A DNA stretch of 64,000 nt, taken from contig NZ_JADQDN010000007.1 of the NCBI RefSeq assembly GCF_015694425.1, positions 62,001 to 126,000 on the forward strand, read 5' to 3'. A model generated the notes under the pieces. That model ran no database searches. It had not been told where the DNA came from and saw nothing but the letters and a program-made list of their open reading frames with translations. This document shows, piece by piece, positions 1 to 9,157 of this stretch. Source of the DNA: Microvirga terrestris (GTDB lineage: Bacteria; Pseudomonadota; Alphaproteobacteria; Rhizobiales; Beijerinckiaceae). Position numbers and translations under genes: made by a program. Every line of letters begins with the position of its first letter. Position 1 is the first letter of the stretch.

Positions 1-432
1 AGCTTCGCATCACTTTGCGTTGGACAGGAATATCCACAACTGCACGACGAGCTAACCGGCATACGGTGACGCTTGAAGGTCGGTTTTGACCCAGAGGCGA
101 CATTTCACTTCACTGTAGTCTCGCATCAGCCTGACTTCAGAGATAACTAGGAGAGCGGTCTGGGATCGCGAGACCCGCTCGGACGTCCCCGCCGTGAAAA
201 GAAGGGGAGCCTTGGTCGGCCTAAGAGAGCACGTTAGTTGAGCCGGCGAAATGTATCGTGTCATCAAGAACAGTGAGGGAAGTACAGCTTCCTCGATCGT
301 TTTGAGCAATCACATCATCTTGTGCCGTAACAGGCCACTGCTGGCAGAGAACCTTCAACTTTGTTAGGATTCGCTTCCGATAGTATTAAGCTGTCAAAAG
401 GACTATGATCACAGCAACCCAAGGGGTTTGCT
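1..432. other. Intergenic region upstream of the FecR gene
   Basis: I see no convincing gene here. An open frame on the minus strand (52-309) has no recognisable domain and looks accidental. Positions 79-110 contain GACCCAGAGGCGACATTTC, which resembles stretches near 5631 and 26548 and may be a degenerate member of the same dispersed repeat family. The promoter of the following gene should lie in the last 150 bases, but I cannot place its boxes. Confidence 0.4.
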
Positions 433-3144
433 GTGTACCGATCCGGGGACGGCACAACTGTTTTTGACATTCACGTCGACGTTGCCGACGCGTCGAGTCG
501 TGCGGGTGACTCAGATTCCGCAATTCTGTTTCCTGATAAGGATCTTCTTTTTAAAGCCGAGTACAAAAGAGCAGGACCCGATCTCCTACTCACAGGACCC
601 GAGACAACCGCTGTCATCCTAGGGTTCTTCAAAGACGAACGACGTCTCAGCATTAGTACGCCGGAAGGGGCAAGCCTTACGGGCGCAACCGTCGAGGCGC
701 TGGCAGGTCCGGATACACGAGGGCAATATGCGCAAATGGGTGCTGCGGCGGCCTTCGCTCCCATCGGGCATGTCGAGAAAGCGTCAGGAACCGTCACTGT
801 ACTGCGGAATGGCGCCTTGATCGCGCTTCGGCTTGGCGACGCGGTCGCAAAGGGCGACGTCGTGCAAACCGGCCCGAATTCTGCGCTGACGGTCAAGTTC
901 AACGATGGAACAGTCTTCAGCCTTTCTTCCAGCGCACGGATGGTGCTGAATGATATGGTGTATGCGGCGGATTCCAATGCAAATTCGGCGTTGCTCACGC
1001 TCGTTCAGGGCGTGATCGGGTTCGTAGCAGGGCGCATTGCCAAGACCGGTGATCTCAAAATCGATACGCCAGTTGCCACGATGGCGATTAGGGGAACGGC
1101 TGTTCAGACGGAGATCACGGCTGCCAGCGGAACGACGCGCTTCTCCCTGCTCGTAGAGCCGGATGGGAACGTCGGTTCGATTGTTCTCCTGGACAAGAAT
1201 AACCCATCCCACGTGATCGTATCCATGTCGGATGCCCGTGTCGCGACCCTCTTGACGCCAATGTCCGGAGCCGAACCGCGGATCACGCAAATAGCCAAGA
1301 CGAACGATGACATCAGGAGTGAAAGCGACTTCGTGAGGGATCTGTATCAGTTCGTTTCCCCCGAGCCGCGACAGAGGAGGGGTAGCAGCGATCCTGATGA
1401 TGCTCCCATTGTCCCTGTGAACATGCCTCAGACTGTTGATCCACTCGATTTTTCGGATTTTGCCGCAGCGCCCCCTACCCCAAAGCAAACCATATCCCGC
1501 GACGTGAACCTTCCTTCCCCGATAGCGGCACCTACGCCGATTGAGGGCGCTGCGGTTGAGGATGGGCGTGTTGAGCAGCTAGGCGCGCTGCCAGCTTCCA
1601 ACGTATCGGGGTCAGAAACGCTCCCGCGCGTAGTCACGCCGGAGAAACTGCCTCCCGGTGTGACATATCGTTCTGGCTCGCGCAGCTTTCGCCTGGACCC
1701 GACGCACCCGGCTTACCAACACCTGGGTGTAGGAGAGACAGACTCGGTTACGGTTGAGTATCATCTAATCTTCAATGGTGACACCACTGTGCCAGCCTCG
1801 GTGACCTGGATAGTCGATGGTCGAAACGATGCCCCCATTGCACGAAGCGATCGCGTCGGCGCTGTTCAAGAACATGGACACACGATCCTCGCCGTGCTTC
1901 CAAACGACCGCGACATCGATGGCGACGCCCTCCGTGTGGTTCGCTGGACAGCACCTATCGAAGGTTCCGTTAGCCTGGATGCAAGGGGTAACCTCGTCTT
2001 CGATCCAGGCGACGCCTTTCAGGCTCTTAGTGACGGCGAAACCGCAACGCTGGCACTGGATTATACAATATCTGACGGCAATGGAGGAATCGATACTGCG
2101 AACCTGACCCTGCAGGTCCGGGGAGAAGGGACGTTCTCGTCGCCCCGTCAGGTCGTTCGCGACACTGACATTCTCGCGTTCAATAGTCAGTCCGTCTCGC
2201 TTTCGGTCGATGCGCCGACAGCCACCACGGCTGCAACGACTGATCTGAAACTGGTCATCGGCCTTGGCCCAGTCCTGCAGCCTCAGATGAACATTCTCTA
2301 TCTAATCGATATCTCAGGCAGCACCTCGGAGAATTTCGCCGGAACGCCGGTGGGCGATCTCAACGGTGATGGTCTTGCGAACACTATTCTGGATGCGGAG
2401 ATCGCGAGCCTGATTGCACTGACGGAACAGGTGAGGAGCCTCGGTTTCTCCACTGCAGACGTCACAGTGACGATCATTCCTTTCAACGGGAGCGCCGATC
2501 CCACCCTCCCCGGAGGACAGAACCAGAGCGGGGTGAATGCGGCGACCTTCAGTCTGGGGCAGGCTGGAGATGCAGCCATCGCTACCTATCTCAGAAGCCT
2601 TGATGCAGACGGCGAGACGAACTTCGCCAGCGCTCTCAAGGCGGCCATTGGCCGCCTGCAGAACCTCGATCAGGGAGGCGAGGAAAACTTCCTGTATTTT
2701 CTCTCCGACGGCAGGGGACGGGGCCCCATTGACGCCGAGATCGCGATCCTGAGCGACCTCTATGGAGCGAGGATAACTGCTCTCGGCGTTGGTGAGAATG
2801 CAAATCTCTCCCAGTTGAATGAGATTGACAACACGGATGGAGCCTCCCTGCTGACGTCGCCAGGGCAGATTGATGTTTCCGTTCTGGGATCGCCCCTGGC
2901 TGGCGGGATGATCATTGATGTCGACGTGTTCGTGAACGGCAGGGACATTGTCGAGATCGGTCCAGAGGATCTCGTTCTGACGCCGCAAGGATGGATCCTG
3001 AACGCGCCCGTCGACGGTTTGCGACGGCTTGCAGGCGATCAGAACGCCGTGTCGGCTACGGTTACGTTCGCCAGCGGCGAAGTGCTTGCGACCGAATTGA
3101 CCATCGCAGGCGCTCTGCCCCGTTCCACAGATATCATCCTGTGA
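433..3144 (+). CDS. FecR-domain protein with cadherin-like and von Willebrand A modules
   Basis: A 903-residue protein starting with GTG. Residues about 115-228 form a FecR-type domain (ending in DTPVATMAIRGTAVQTEI, typical of the family). Residues about 464-562 look like a cadherin/Ig-like repeat of large bacterial surface proteins (NDAPIARSD, then DYTISDGNGG). Residues about 619-790 form a VWA domain with an intact MIDAS motif DISGS (D626, S628, S630). I see no clear N-terminal signal peptide, so export might use another route or the true start may be elsewhere. The gene precedes a CHASE2 cyclase in the same direction, a pairing seen in several rhizobia. A surface or periplasmic sensing or adhesion role is inference; the metal and ligand bound are unknown. 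Confidence 0.8.
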   Translation: MYRSGDGTTVFDIHVDVADASSRAGDSDSAILFPDKDLLFKAEYKRAGPDLLLTGPETTAVILGFFKDERRLSISTPEGASLTGATVEALAGPDTRGQYAQMGAAAAFAPIGHVEKASGTVTVLRNGALIALRLGDAVAKGDVVQTGPNSALTVKFNDGTVFSLSSSARMVLNDMVYAADSNANSALLTLVQGVIGFVAGRIAKTGDLKIDTPVATMAIRGTAVQTEITAASGTTRFSLLVEPDGNVGSIVLLDKNNPSHVIVSMSDARVATLLTPMSGAEPRITQIAKTNDDIRSESDFVRDLYQFVSPEPRQRRGSSDPDDAPIVPVNMPQTVDPLDFSDFAAAPPTPKQTISRDVNLPSPIAAPTPIEGAAVEDGRVEQLGALPASNVSGSETLPRVVTPEKLPPGVTYRSGSRSFRLDPTHPAYQHLGVGETDSVTVEYHLIFNGDTTVPASVTWIVDGRNDAPIARSDRVGAVQEHGHTILAVLPNDRDIDGDALRVVRWTAPIEGSVSLDARGNLVFDPGDAFQALSDGETATLALDYTISDGNGGIDTANLTLQVRGEGTFSSPRQVVRDTDILAFNSQSVSLSVDAPTATTAATTDLKLVIGLGPVLQPQMNILYLIDISGSTSENFAGTPVGDLNGDGLANTILDAEIASLIALTEQVRSLGFSTADVTVTIIPFNGSADPTLPGGQNQSGVNAATFSLGQAGDAAIATYLRSLDADGETNFASALKAAIGRLQNLDQGGEENFLYFLSDGRGRGPIDAEIAILSDLYGARITALGVGENANLSQLNEIDNTDGASLLTSPGQIDVSVLGSPLAGGMIIDVDVFVNGRDIVEIGPEDLVLTPQGWILNAPVDGLRRLAGDQNAVSATVTFASGEVLATELTIAGALPRSTDIIL

Positions 3145-3279
3145 GTAAACATGCTCCAACCGCTGTCTCTCCTGGGGCGCTCCATGACGGGTTCGTCCGA
3201 CGGAAACACGGTCAAAATTCGATTGGCTTCGCTACAGTCCTGCACAAGTCCCAGACCCTATTCTTGCTGAGTGGCAGTC

Positions 3280-5466
3280 ATGGCGTCCGTTCTGAATAAG
3301 GCGCGACGCTTCGGGACCGGACGGATCGTTGGTCTCCTGCTTCTCGTGAATCTGCTAGCGCTCCGGATCCTGGATCCCGGACCCGTCGAGGTTGTTCGTC
3401 TGAAGTCGCTCGATATTTATCAACTCATCTATCCGCGTGCCGAGCGTCAAGGCCTTGTGGCGATCGTGGATATCGATGAGCAGAGTTTGCGGGCTCTGGG
3501 GCAATGGCCGTGGCCACGCACGATCATGGCTGAGATTGTTGCAAAGATCATCGAAGGGGGCGGAACGGTCATCGGGTTCGATGTGCTCTTTCCGGAGCCC
3601 GATCGCAGCTCGCCGGAGATCGCGGCCGAAACCTTTCAAGGTTTGGATGAAGCTACACGCGAGAAACTCCGGCATTTACCCAGCAACGACACCATCTTTG
3701 CCGATGCCATTCGAGCGTCCACGGTGGTTCTCGGACATTCGGGATATCGTGTCTCAGGAGCTGTGCCCACCGCCCAGGCAGGGATCCAGACGGGAATCGC
3801 GACACTCGGGCCGGATCCGCGCCTCTTCTTGGTTGGGTTTCCGCACCTGTTGCGGAATCTTGCTGTTCTCGATGAAGCTGCTCAGGGGCATGGCATGTTC
3901 TCGGTTGCCCCCGACCGGGATGGTGTCGTTCGCCGCGTTCCCGTAATTGCAGTAGCGGACGGAACTATCGTTCCTTCTCTCTCGCTTGAAATGCTGAGGG
4001 TCGCCACCGGATCGAATGCCGTGCTCGTCAAGACAGATCAAAGCGGTGTGCGAAGTATCGGAGTCGGGGCTTTTGAGATCCCCACGGACGGAAAAGGTCG
4101 GGTTTGGCTTCACTACTCACCCCCCAGTATGGCCCGATACATCCCCGCGGTCGACCTTGTGCGCGACAGAATGCCCGCCGATGCCCTAGCGGGAAAAATG
4201 GTGCTCATTGGGAGCTCGGCCGCCGGTCTTCTCGATCTCAAGGTCACCCCGGTGCACCCAGCACTACCAGGAGTGGAATTGCATGCTCAGCTCCTGGAGA
4301 GCACTCTCGCGGGAGCGACCTTGAGCCGGCCGAGCTACACGGCTTTCATCGAACTTGCGCTTACGACATTGATGAGCGTTCTGCTGATCGTCCAGGCTCC
4401 CAAGGTGAATGCCGGAACGCTCTTCGCTCTCGGCGGCGCCACTGCCGCGATAACGTTGGGGGTGTCGTGGTACTGCTTCACGGGCCTCGATCTTCTTATA
4501 GACTGCACCTTCCCTTTGCTCTCAAGTTTCCTGATTTACGCCGTTCTCGTTTGCACCAATTACGTGACTATTTCCGCAGATCGTTACCGGATCAGATCTG
4601 CCTTCAGCCAATATCTCTCTCCCGATCTGGTCGAGCAGCTGGCACAATCGCCGGAGAAGCTAACTCTCGGTGGAGAACAGCGTGAGCTGACCGTACTCTT
4701 CTCGGACGTGCGCGGCTTCACGGCTATTTCGGAACTCTACAAGGATGACCCGCAGGGGTTGACGGCGCTCATCAATCGGCTCTTCACCCCGCTGACGCAA
4801 GACATCATGAAGCGACGTGGGACAATCGATAAATACATGGGCGACGCGATCATGGCGTTCTGGAACGCTCCGCTCACAGACCCCAATCATGAGGTGAACG
4901 CATGCGAGGCAGCATTTGCAATGCTGGACAGCCTAAGAGCGCTCAATGAACAGCACCGGAGGGACGTCGGCGGCGATCAGGCGATTCCGCCGCTTAGAAT
5001 CGGCATAGGCTTGAACACCGGCCGCTGCGTCGTCGGCAATTTCGGCTCGGATCTCCACTTTAACTATTCGGTCTTAGGCGACACGGTCAATCTGGCATCC
5101 CGTCTCGAGGGGCTGACCAAGCAGTATGGCGTTCCCATTCTCGTTGGCGAAAAAACCGCCCAGGCTGTGCGCGCTCACTTCGCAGTGCTCGAAGTCGATC
5201 ATCTCCAGGTGAGAGGAAAGCTTGATCTGGAGCGGATCTTTACGATCTTGGGTCATGCCCATGTGATTAAGGACCCTGACTTCGTAGAGCTGGTCGAGCG
5301 CAACGACGCCATGCTTGCGGCCTATCGCGCCAGCAATTGGACGCAAGCTCTTGAGAGGATTCTCCTTTGCCGGGCGTTGGGCATGAGATTCGGCCTTGAT
5401 GATTACTATGAACTGTACATCCAGCGGATCCAGCATCGATCCAGTATCTCCATGACGTCAAGATGA
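3280..5466 (+). CDS. CHASE2-domain class III adenylate/guanylate cyclase
   Basis: About 728 residues; I take ATG 3280, with GTG 3271 as an in-frame alternative. There is one N-terminal membrane segment, an extracytoplasmic CHASE2 sensor domain (about residues 30-330), three further membrane segments (about 350-430) and a C-terminal class III nucleotide cyclase domain. Catalytic features are visible: metal-binding aspartates in LFSDVRGFT and YMGDAIMAFW, and the GDTVNLASRLE segment holding the transition-state Asn and Arg. The Lys before MGDA and the Asp of GDTVN favour ATP over GTP, so cAMP is the likely product. It probably reports an extracytoplasmic signal. It lies 135 bp after the FecR/VWA gene on the same strand and the two may work together. 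Confidence 0.88.
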   Translation: MASVLNKARRFGTGRIVGLLLLVNLLALRILDPGPVEVVRLKSLDIYQLIYPRAERQGLVAIVDIDEQSLRALGQWPWPRTIMAEIVAKIIEGGGTVIGFDVLFPEPDRSSPEIAAETFQGLDEATREKLRHLPSNDTIFADAIRASTVVLGHSGYRVSGAVPTAQAGIQTGIATLGPDPRLFLVGFPHLLRNLAVLDEAAQGHGMFSVAPDRDGVVRRVPVIAVADGTIVPSLSLEMLRVATGSNAVLVKTDQSGVRSIGVGAFEIPTDGKGRVWLHYSPPSMARYIPAVDLVRDRMPADALAGKMVLIGSSAAGLLDLKVTPVHPALPGVELHAQLLESTLAGATLSRPSYTAFIELALTTLMSVLLIVQAPKVNAGTLFALGGATAAITLGVSWYCFTGLDLLIDCTFPLLSSFLIYAVLVCTNYVTISADRYRIRSAFSQYLSPDLVEQLAQSPEKLTLGGEQRELTVLFSDVRGFTAISELYKDDPQGLTALINRLFTPLTQDIMKRRGTIDKYMGDAIMAFWNAPLTDPNHEVNACEAAFAMLDSLRALNEQHRRDVGGDQAIPPLRIGIGLNTGRCVVGNFGSDLHFNYSVLGDTVNLASRLEGLTKQYGVPILVGEKTAQAVRAHFAVLEVDHLQVRGKLDLERIFTILGHAHVIKDPDFVELVERNDAMLAAYRASNWTQALERILLCRALGMRFGLDDYYELYIQRIQHRSSISMTSR

Positions 5467-5650
5467 GGCGGTCGCAATTTCGTCATCATTGCGGAAGCAT
5501 GATTGGTGTAGAGGCGCTCATGCAAGGCCTATAGCGCTCGAATGTCTAGTTTGACGCGTCACGGAGGTGCGTCGAATTTCAAAAACAGCGAGGCTGGCGG
5601 ACTTCTATATAGTGGCGCTTAAGAGATCAGGTTGACCCAAAGGAGACACT

Positions 5651-5694
5651 CCAAGACCAAGCGAAGTATGGATCACACAGAGCTTGGTCCTTGG
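5651..5694. other. Inverted repeat just downstream of the Lrp gene
   Basis: CCAAGACCAAGC (5651-5662) pairs with GCTTGGTCCTTGG (5682-5694), with one bulged base and a 19-base loop. It begins one base after the stop codon of the minus-strand Lrp gene, where a terminator would sit. No T-run follows on the minus strand, so intrinsic termination is not proven. Confidence 0.4.
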
Positions 5695-5695
5695 T

Positions 5696-6163
5696 TCAGC
5701 GCCCGATACTTGGCATTAAGGCATAGGCCGTTGTGGATTTCACCCGCTGCATGGCGAAGCGGGAAGTCACATTTTTGAGCGGAATCGCATCGATCAGGCG
5801 CTTGTAGAAGGCGTCGTAGGCTCCCATGTCGGGCACAACGACGCGCAGCAGATAATCCACATCGCCCGCCATTCGGTAGAATTCCATCACTTCCGGCATG
5901 GCTAAGACCACGTCGGCAAATTGCTGCAAGCCTTGCCCTGAGTGATCGACTATCTCGATCGATACGAAGACCGTAAGCCCCAGACCCACCTTCTCAGGAT
6001 CGACCAAGGCAACCCGCTTCTGAATCACACCCGTTGTTTCCAAGCGCTGCACACGCTTCCAGCATGGCGTCTGAGACAGGTTCACCCTCTGTGCGAGTTC
6101 GGCAATAGAAATGCTGGCATCTTCCTGAAGCAGCATCAGGATCTTGGTATCTGTCGCATCCAT
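5696..6163 (-). CDS. Lrp/AsnC-family transcriptional regulator
   Basis: A 155-residue protein of the usual Lrp size. Residues 1-60 carry the N-terminal helix-turn-helix (MDATDTKILMLLQEDASISI, then ELAQRVNLSQTPCWKRVQRL) and residues about 65-145 form the RAM ligand-binding and oligomerisation domain. It is divergent from the importer/monooxygenase operon that starts at 6466, and the shared intergenic region is packed with GTTCT/AGAAC half-sites. This makes it the obvious candidate to control itself and that operon. The effector is probably an amino acid or related small molecule, but nothing in the sequence identifies it. Confidence 0.9.
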   Translation of the reverse strand: MDATDTKILMLLQEDASISIAELAQRVNLSQTPCWKRVQRLETTGVIQKRVALVDPEKVGLGLTVFVSIEIVDHSGQGLQQFADVVLAMPEVMEFYRMAGDVDYLLRVVVPDMGAYDAFYKRLIDAIPLKNVTSRFAMQRVKSTTAYALMPSIGR

Positions 6164-6237
6164 GTCTGATCCTAGTGTGCGTGGAACAAGGATTCCATGG
6201 GGCTCGCTGGTGATGCCCCACTAAGCAGTTTCACATA

Positions 6238-6261
6238 GTTCTTTATATAGAACATAGTTCT
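6238..6261. promoter_or_regulatory. Candidate operator, GTTCT-N6-AGAAC plus a third half-site
   Basis: GTTCT (6238-6242), a TTATAT spacer and AGAAC (6249-6253) form a palindrome, followed three bases later by another GTTCT (6257-6261). It lies 75 bp from the Lrp start codon. The same N6 palindrome recurs at 6376-6391, so this is likely a protein-binding site. The divergent Lrp protein is the first candidate; assignment is inference. Confidence 0.6.
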
Positions 6262-6375
6262 TGCTTCAACCCTTGCAGTGGGTCCAGCACTCCGACTGGA
6301 GCCCAGTTTTTAGTGGTAAAGAACAAAAATTCCCTCTGGAATGAGAATGAAGAGAAGAATTTCTCTGTTCTAGCT

Positions 6376-6391
6376 GTTCTAAAAAAAGAAC
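6376..6391. promoter_or_regulatory. Second candidate operator, GTTCT-N6-AGAAC
   Basis: GTTCT (6376-6380), AAAAAA, AGAAC (6387-6391): same arms and same spacer length as the site at 6238. The two centres are 138 bp apart, close to 13 helical turns, which would suit looping or wrapping by an Lrp octamer. It ends 75 bp before the GTG start of the binding-protein gene. Additional half-sites are at 6320-6324 and 6367-6371. Confidence 0.6.
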
Positions 6392-6465
6392 GTTCCCGTT
6401 GCATTTGGCGTGGTCTGGCCCTGATAATTCGCAGGGTATTCGTCCAACCACGCGAGGGGAAAAAC

Positions 6466-8130
6466 GTGTTCAATATTCGACGCTTCAGGAAGACGGCCGG
6501 TCTTGCGGTCTTGCTCGGAGGCACGCTCCTGGCGGGGGCAAGCGGATGGGGAGCAGCGCAAGCGGCAGGCTCGGATGAAAAGCCTGCCAGGGGCGGAACG
6601 CTGGTCTATCTCGAGCAGCAGAGCCATACAAATCTATATCCCCCTGCAGGCGGCTTCTACCCCAATGGTGGGATCCTCAATCAGATCACCGATAAGCTGA
6701 CCTATCAGAATCCCAAGACCCTCGAGATCGAGCCCTGGATCGCCGAATCGTGGACCGTGAACGCCGATGCGACTGAATACACTTTCAAGATCCGAAAAGG
6801 TGTCACGTTCTCCGATGGCACGCCCCTTGATGCTGCCGCTGTGGCCAAAAACTACGACACGTTCGGGCGTGGCAACAAGGACCTGAAGTTGCCGGTCTCG
6901 GAGGTCATCAACAATTACGACTGCAGCGAGGTCATCGACCACCAGACGGTAAAGTTTTATTTCAAGAAGCCGTCGCCCGGTTTCCTGCAGGGCACGTCCG
7001 TGATTGGATCCGGTCTTGTGTCTCCGAAGACTCTCGCGCTGCCGTATGAAGCGCTCGGCGATGCCACGAAGATCATCGGCTCGGGTCCGTTCATGGTTGC
7101 CAACGAAACGCTCGGCCGCGAACTCACATTAAAGGTGCGCGCCGACTATAGCTGGGGTCCGGCCAAACTCGAGCACCAGGGCCGCGCCTATCTCGACGAA
7201 ATCAAATATATCATCACGCCGGAAGATAGCGTACGTATCGGCGCTCTGCTGGCAGGGCAGGCGGACATCATTCGCCAGATCCAAGCTTATGACGAGAAGC
7301 AGGTCGAGGACGAGGGATACCTGATATACGCTCCTTCAACCCGGGGCGTGAACAACAGCATCGTGTTCCGTCCAGACAATCCGCTCGTCGCAGACATCCG
7401 GGTTCGTCGCGCGCTGCTGCATGCCACCAACGCGGATGAGATTGTCTCGACCCTGTTCTCAACCAATTACCCGAAGGCGACCTCGATCATCGCCAAGACG
7501 GCGTCAGGCTACGTCGATCTCTCCTCGAAGCTTTCCTATGATATCGAGAAGGCCAAGCAGCTGCTTGACAAAGCCGGTTGGAAGCTTGGCTCGAACGGAC
7601 GGCGCCAGAAGGATGGTCAGATTCTGGAACTCTCGGCCTACGAGTCCCTGCCGCAGCCGCAAAACAAGGAAACGCTGCAGCTTGTTGCCCAGCAATGGGA
7701 GAAGGTCGGCGTGAAGCTCAACGTGCTGACCGCCGACTCGGGCAGCGCCGTCGTGAACAACCTTGATCCCGCCAAGGCGCCCGTCTCGCCCGCCATGGTC
7801 GGACGGGCCGATCCCGATGTGATCAAGAGCCAGTACTACCCGACCAACCGTAATGTCCTGCTGCAGAAGGGCGGCAACGGCGACAAGGTGCAGTCCTTCG
7901 TCGACGAGAGGCTGAATGCGCTTCTAGACCAGCTTGCCTCCGAACCGGATCGCTCCAAGCGCTTGGCAGTGGCAAGCGAGGTTCAGAACTATGTGGTCGA
8001 TCAGGCCTACGCCATTCCGATTTTCGAGGAGCCGCAGGCTTTTGCTGCCGCGCCTTACGTGAAGGGTGTGTCATTTGAAGCGGTGGGCCGTCCCAGCTTC
8101 TACAACACCTGGCTGGCGCCGCGCCGCTGA
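6466..8130 (+). CDS. ABC transporter substrate-binding protein, peptide/nickel (SBP_bac_5) type
   Basis: The open frame extends upstream, but I choose GTG 6466 because GAGGGGA lies five bases before it and the product then starts with a proper signal peptide (MFNIRRFRKTAGLAVLLGG, cleaved near AAQAAG). This gives 554 residues, normal for family 5 binding proteins. Family features include the N-terminal GGTLVYLEQ strand, the ESWTVNADATEYTFKIRKGV segment and the IPIFEEPQAF region near the C-terminus. It is the first gene of the importer/monooxygenase operon. Its gene company resembles the family named after KPN_01854 in protein-family databases, which I recall but could not check. The ligand is unknown; an oligopeptide is not assured. 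Confidence 0.88.
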   Translation: MFNIRRFRKTAGLAVLLGGTLLAGASGWGAAQAAGSDEKPARGGTLVYLEQQSHTNLYPPAGGFYPNGGILNQITDKLTYQNPKTLEIEPWIAESWTVNADATEYTFKIRKGVTFSDGTPLDAAAVAKNYDTFGRGNKDLKLPVSEVINNYDCSEVIDHQTVKFYFKKPSPGFLQGTSVIGSGLVSPKTLALPYEALGDATKIIGSGPFMVANETLGRELTLKVRADYSWGPAKLEHQGRAYLDEIKYIITPEDSVRIGALLAGQADIIRQIQAYDEKQVEDEGYLIYAPSTRGVNNSIVFRPDNPLVADIRVRRALLHATNADEIVSTLFSTNYPKATSIIAKTASGYVDLSSKLSYDIEKAKQLLDKAGWKLGSNGRRQKDGQILELSAYESLPQPQNKETLQLVAQQWEKVGVKLNVLTADSGSAVVNNLDPAKAPVSPAMVGRADPDVIKSQYYPTNRNVLLQKGGNGDKVQSFVDERLNALLDQLASEPDRSKRLAVASEVQNYVVDQAYAIPIFEEPQAFAAAPYVKGVSFEAVGRPSFYNTWLAPRR

Positions 8131-8144
8131 GAAAACGTCAAGCC

Positions 8145-8172
8145 GGTCGGGCGTCACGAACGATGTCCGACC
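8145..8172 (+). other. Intercistronic hairpin between binding-protein and permease genes
   Basis: GGTCGGGCGTC (8145-8155) and GATGTCCGACC (8162-8172) form an 11-pair RNA stem, with two G-U pairs and a six-base loop. There is no T-run, so it is more likely a 3'-end stabiliser or partial attenuator that raises the amount of binding protein over permease. Similar hairpins occupy the same position in the urt and Liv-type operons of this window. Confidence 0.6.
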
Positions 8173-8212
8173 GACCTGCAATCGATTGTCTTGATTCCAG
8201 ATAGGAATATCC

Positions 8213-9157
8213 ATGTCGCGATATGTGATCGGAAGAATCGGGCAGGCGGTTCTCGTTCTGTGGGCAGCGTTCACCGTATCTTTCGGCTTGCTGCAGGCAT
8301 TGCCCGGCGACGCCATCCTCATCAAGTTCCTCAATCCCGAACTCGGTCTGGGTCCGGAGCAGATTGCCGACATCCGAACGTCCTATGGGGCCGACAGTCC
8401 GCTGGTCGTGCAATACGTTCACACTGCCATAAACTTCCTCACGGGGAATTTCGGCTATTCCATTCACGCGGGTGTTCCCGTCGGCGATCTGATCGTCGCC
8501 AATCTGCCGCCGACCCTGTGGCTTTCGACTCTCGGGTTTCTGCTGTCGCTGGTCTTCGCGATCACGCTCGCCGCACTCTCAGCACTGTCTCCCTTCGCAT
8601 GGTTGCGCGCCTTCATCCAATCCATTCCCGCGCTCTTCATCTCCACACCCGTATTCTGGCTCGGTATCCTGCTGATCCAAATCTTCTCATTTCAGCTCAG
8701 GCTTGTCCCGATCATCAACCCGGGGCCGTGGCAGGCGCTGATTCTGCCCGTGCTGACATTGGCAGTGCCCATCTCTGCACCGCTCGCCCAGATCCTGATG
8801 CGCAACATCGACCACGTGCTGACCGAACCCTTCGTGGCGGTCGCCCGCGCCAAGGGTGCCTCCCATCGCTGGGTTCTGTGGAAGCATGTGGCGAAGAACG
8901 CCGTCCTGCCGACGCTCACTATCGGGGGCATCCTCTTCGGGGAGCTTCTCGCTGGCGCGGTCGTCACGGAAGCGGTGTTTGGCCTCAACGGACTCGGCGG
9001 GCTGACGCAACGCTCCGTCAATGATCAGGATATCGCGGTTCTCCAGGCGATCGTCGTGTTCTCGGCAGCGGCGTTCGTCGTCATCAATCTCACGGTAGAC
9101 CTGCTCTACCCCATTTTTGATCCGCGCCTCAAAGTGAGACAAGGAGTTGTCGCATGA
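8213..9157 (+). CDS. ABC transporter permease, DppB type
   Basis: 314 residues with about six membrane segments and the BPD_transp_1 fold; the EAA loop is visible around VARAKGASHRWVLWKHVAKN. The start MSRYVIGRIGQAVLVLWAAF is the typical DppB beginning. It overlaps the next gene by four bases (ATGA), so the two permeases are translationally coupled. It should form a heterodimeric channel with the product at 9154. Confidence 0.92.
   Translation: MSRYVIGRIGQAVLVLWAAFTVSFGLLQALPGDAILIKFLNPELGLGPEQIADIRTSYGADSPLVVQYVHTAINFLTGNFGYSIHAGVPVGDLIVANLPPTLWLSTLGFLLSLVFAITLAALSALSPFAWLRAFIQSIPALFISTPVFWLGILLIQIFSFQLRLVPIINPGPWQALILPVLTLAVPISAPLAQILMRNIDHVLTEPFVAVARAKGASHRWVLWKHVAKNAVLPTLTIGGILFGELLAGAVVTEAVFGLNGLGGLTQRSVNDQDIAVLQAIVVFSAAAFVVINLTVDLLYPIFDPRLKVRQGVVA

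Noticed and set aside
52..309. 85-codon minus-strand open frame at the window start
   Set aside because: No domain, no ribosome site and it overlaps a likely degenerate repeat.
6238..6391. LexA-type SOS boxes (GTTC-N7-GTTC)
   Set aside because: The GTTC words are at spacings of 5 and 15 bases in direct orientation, not 7, and the strong pattern is an inverted repeat.
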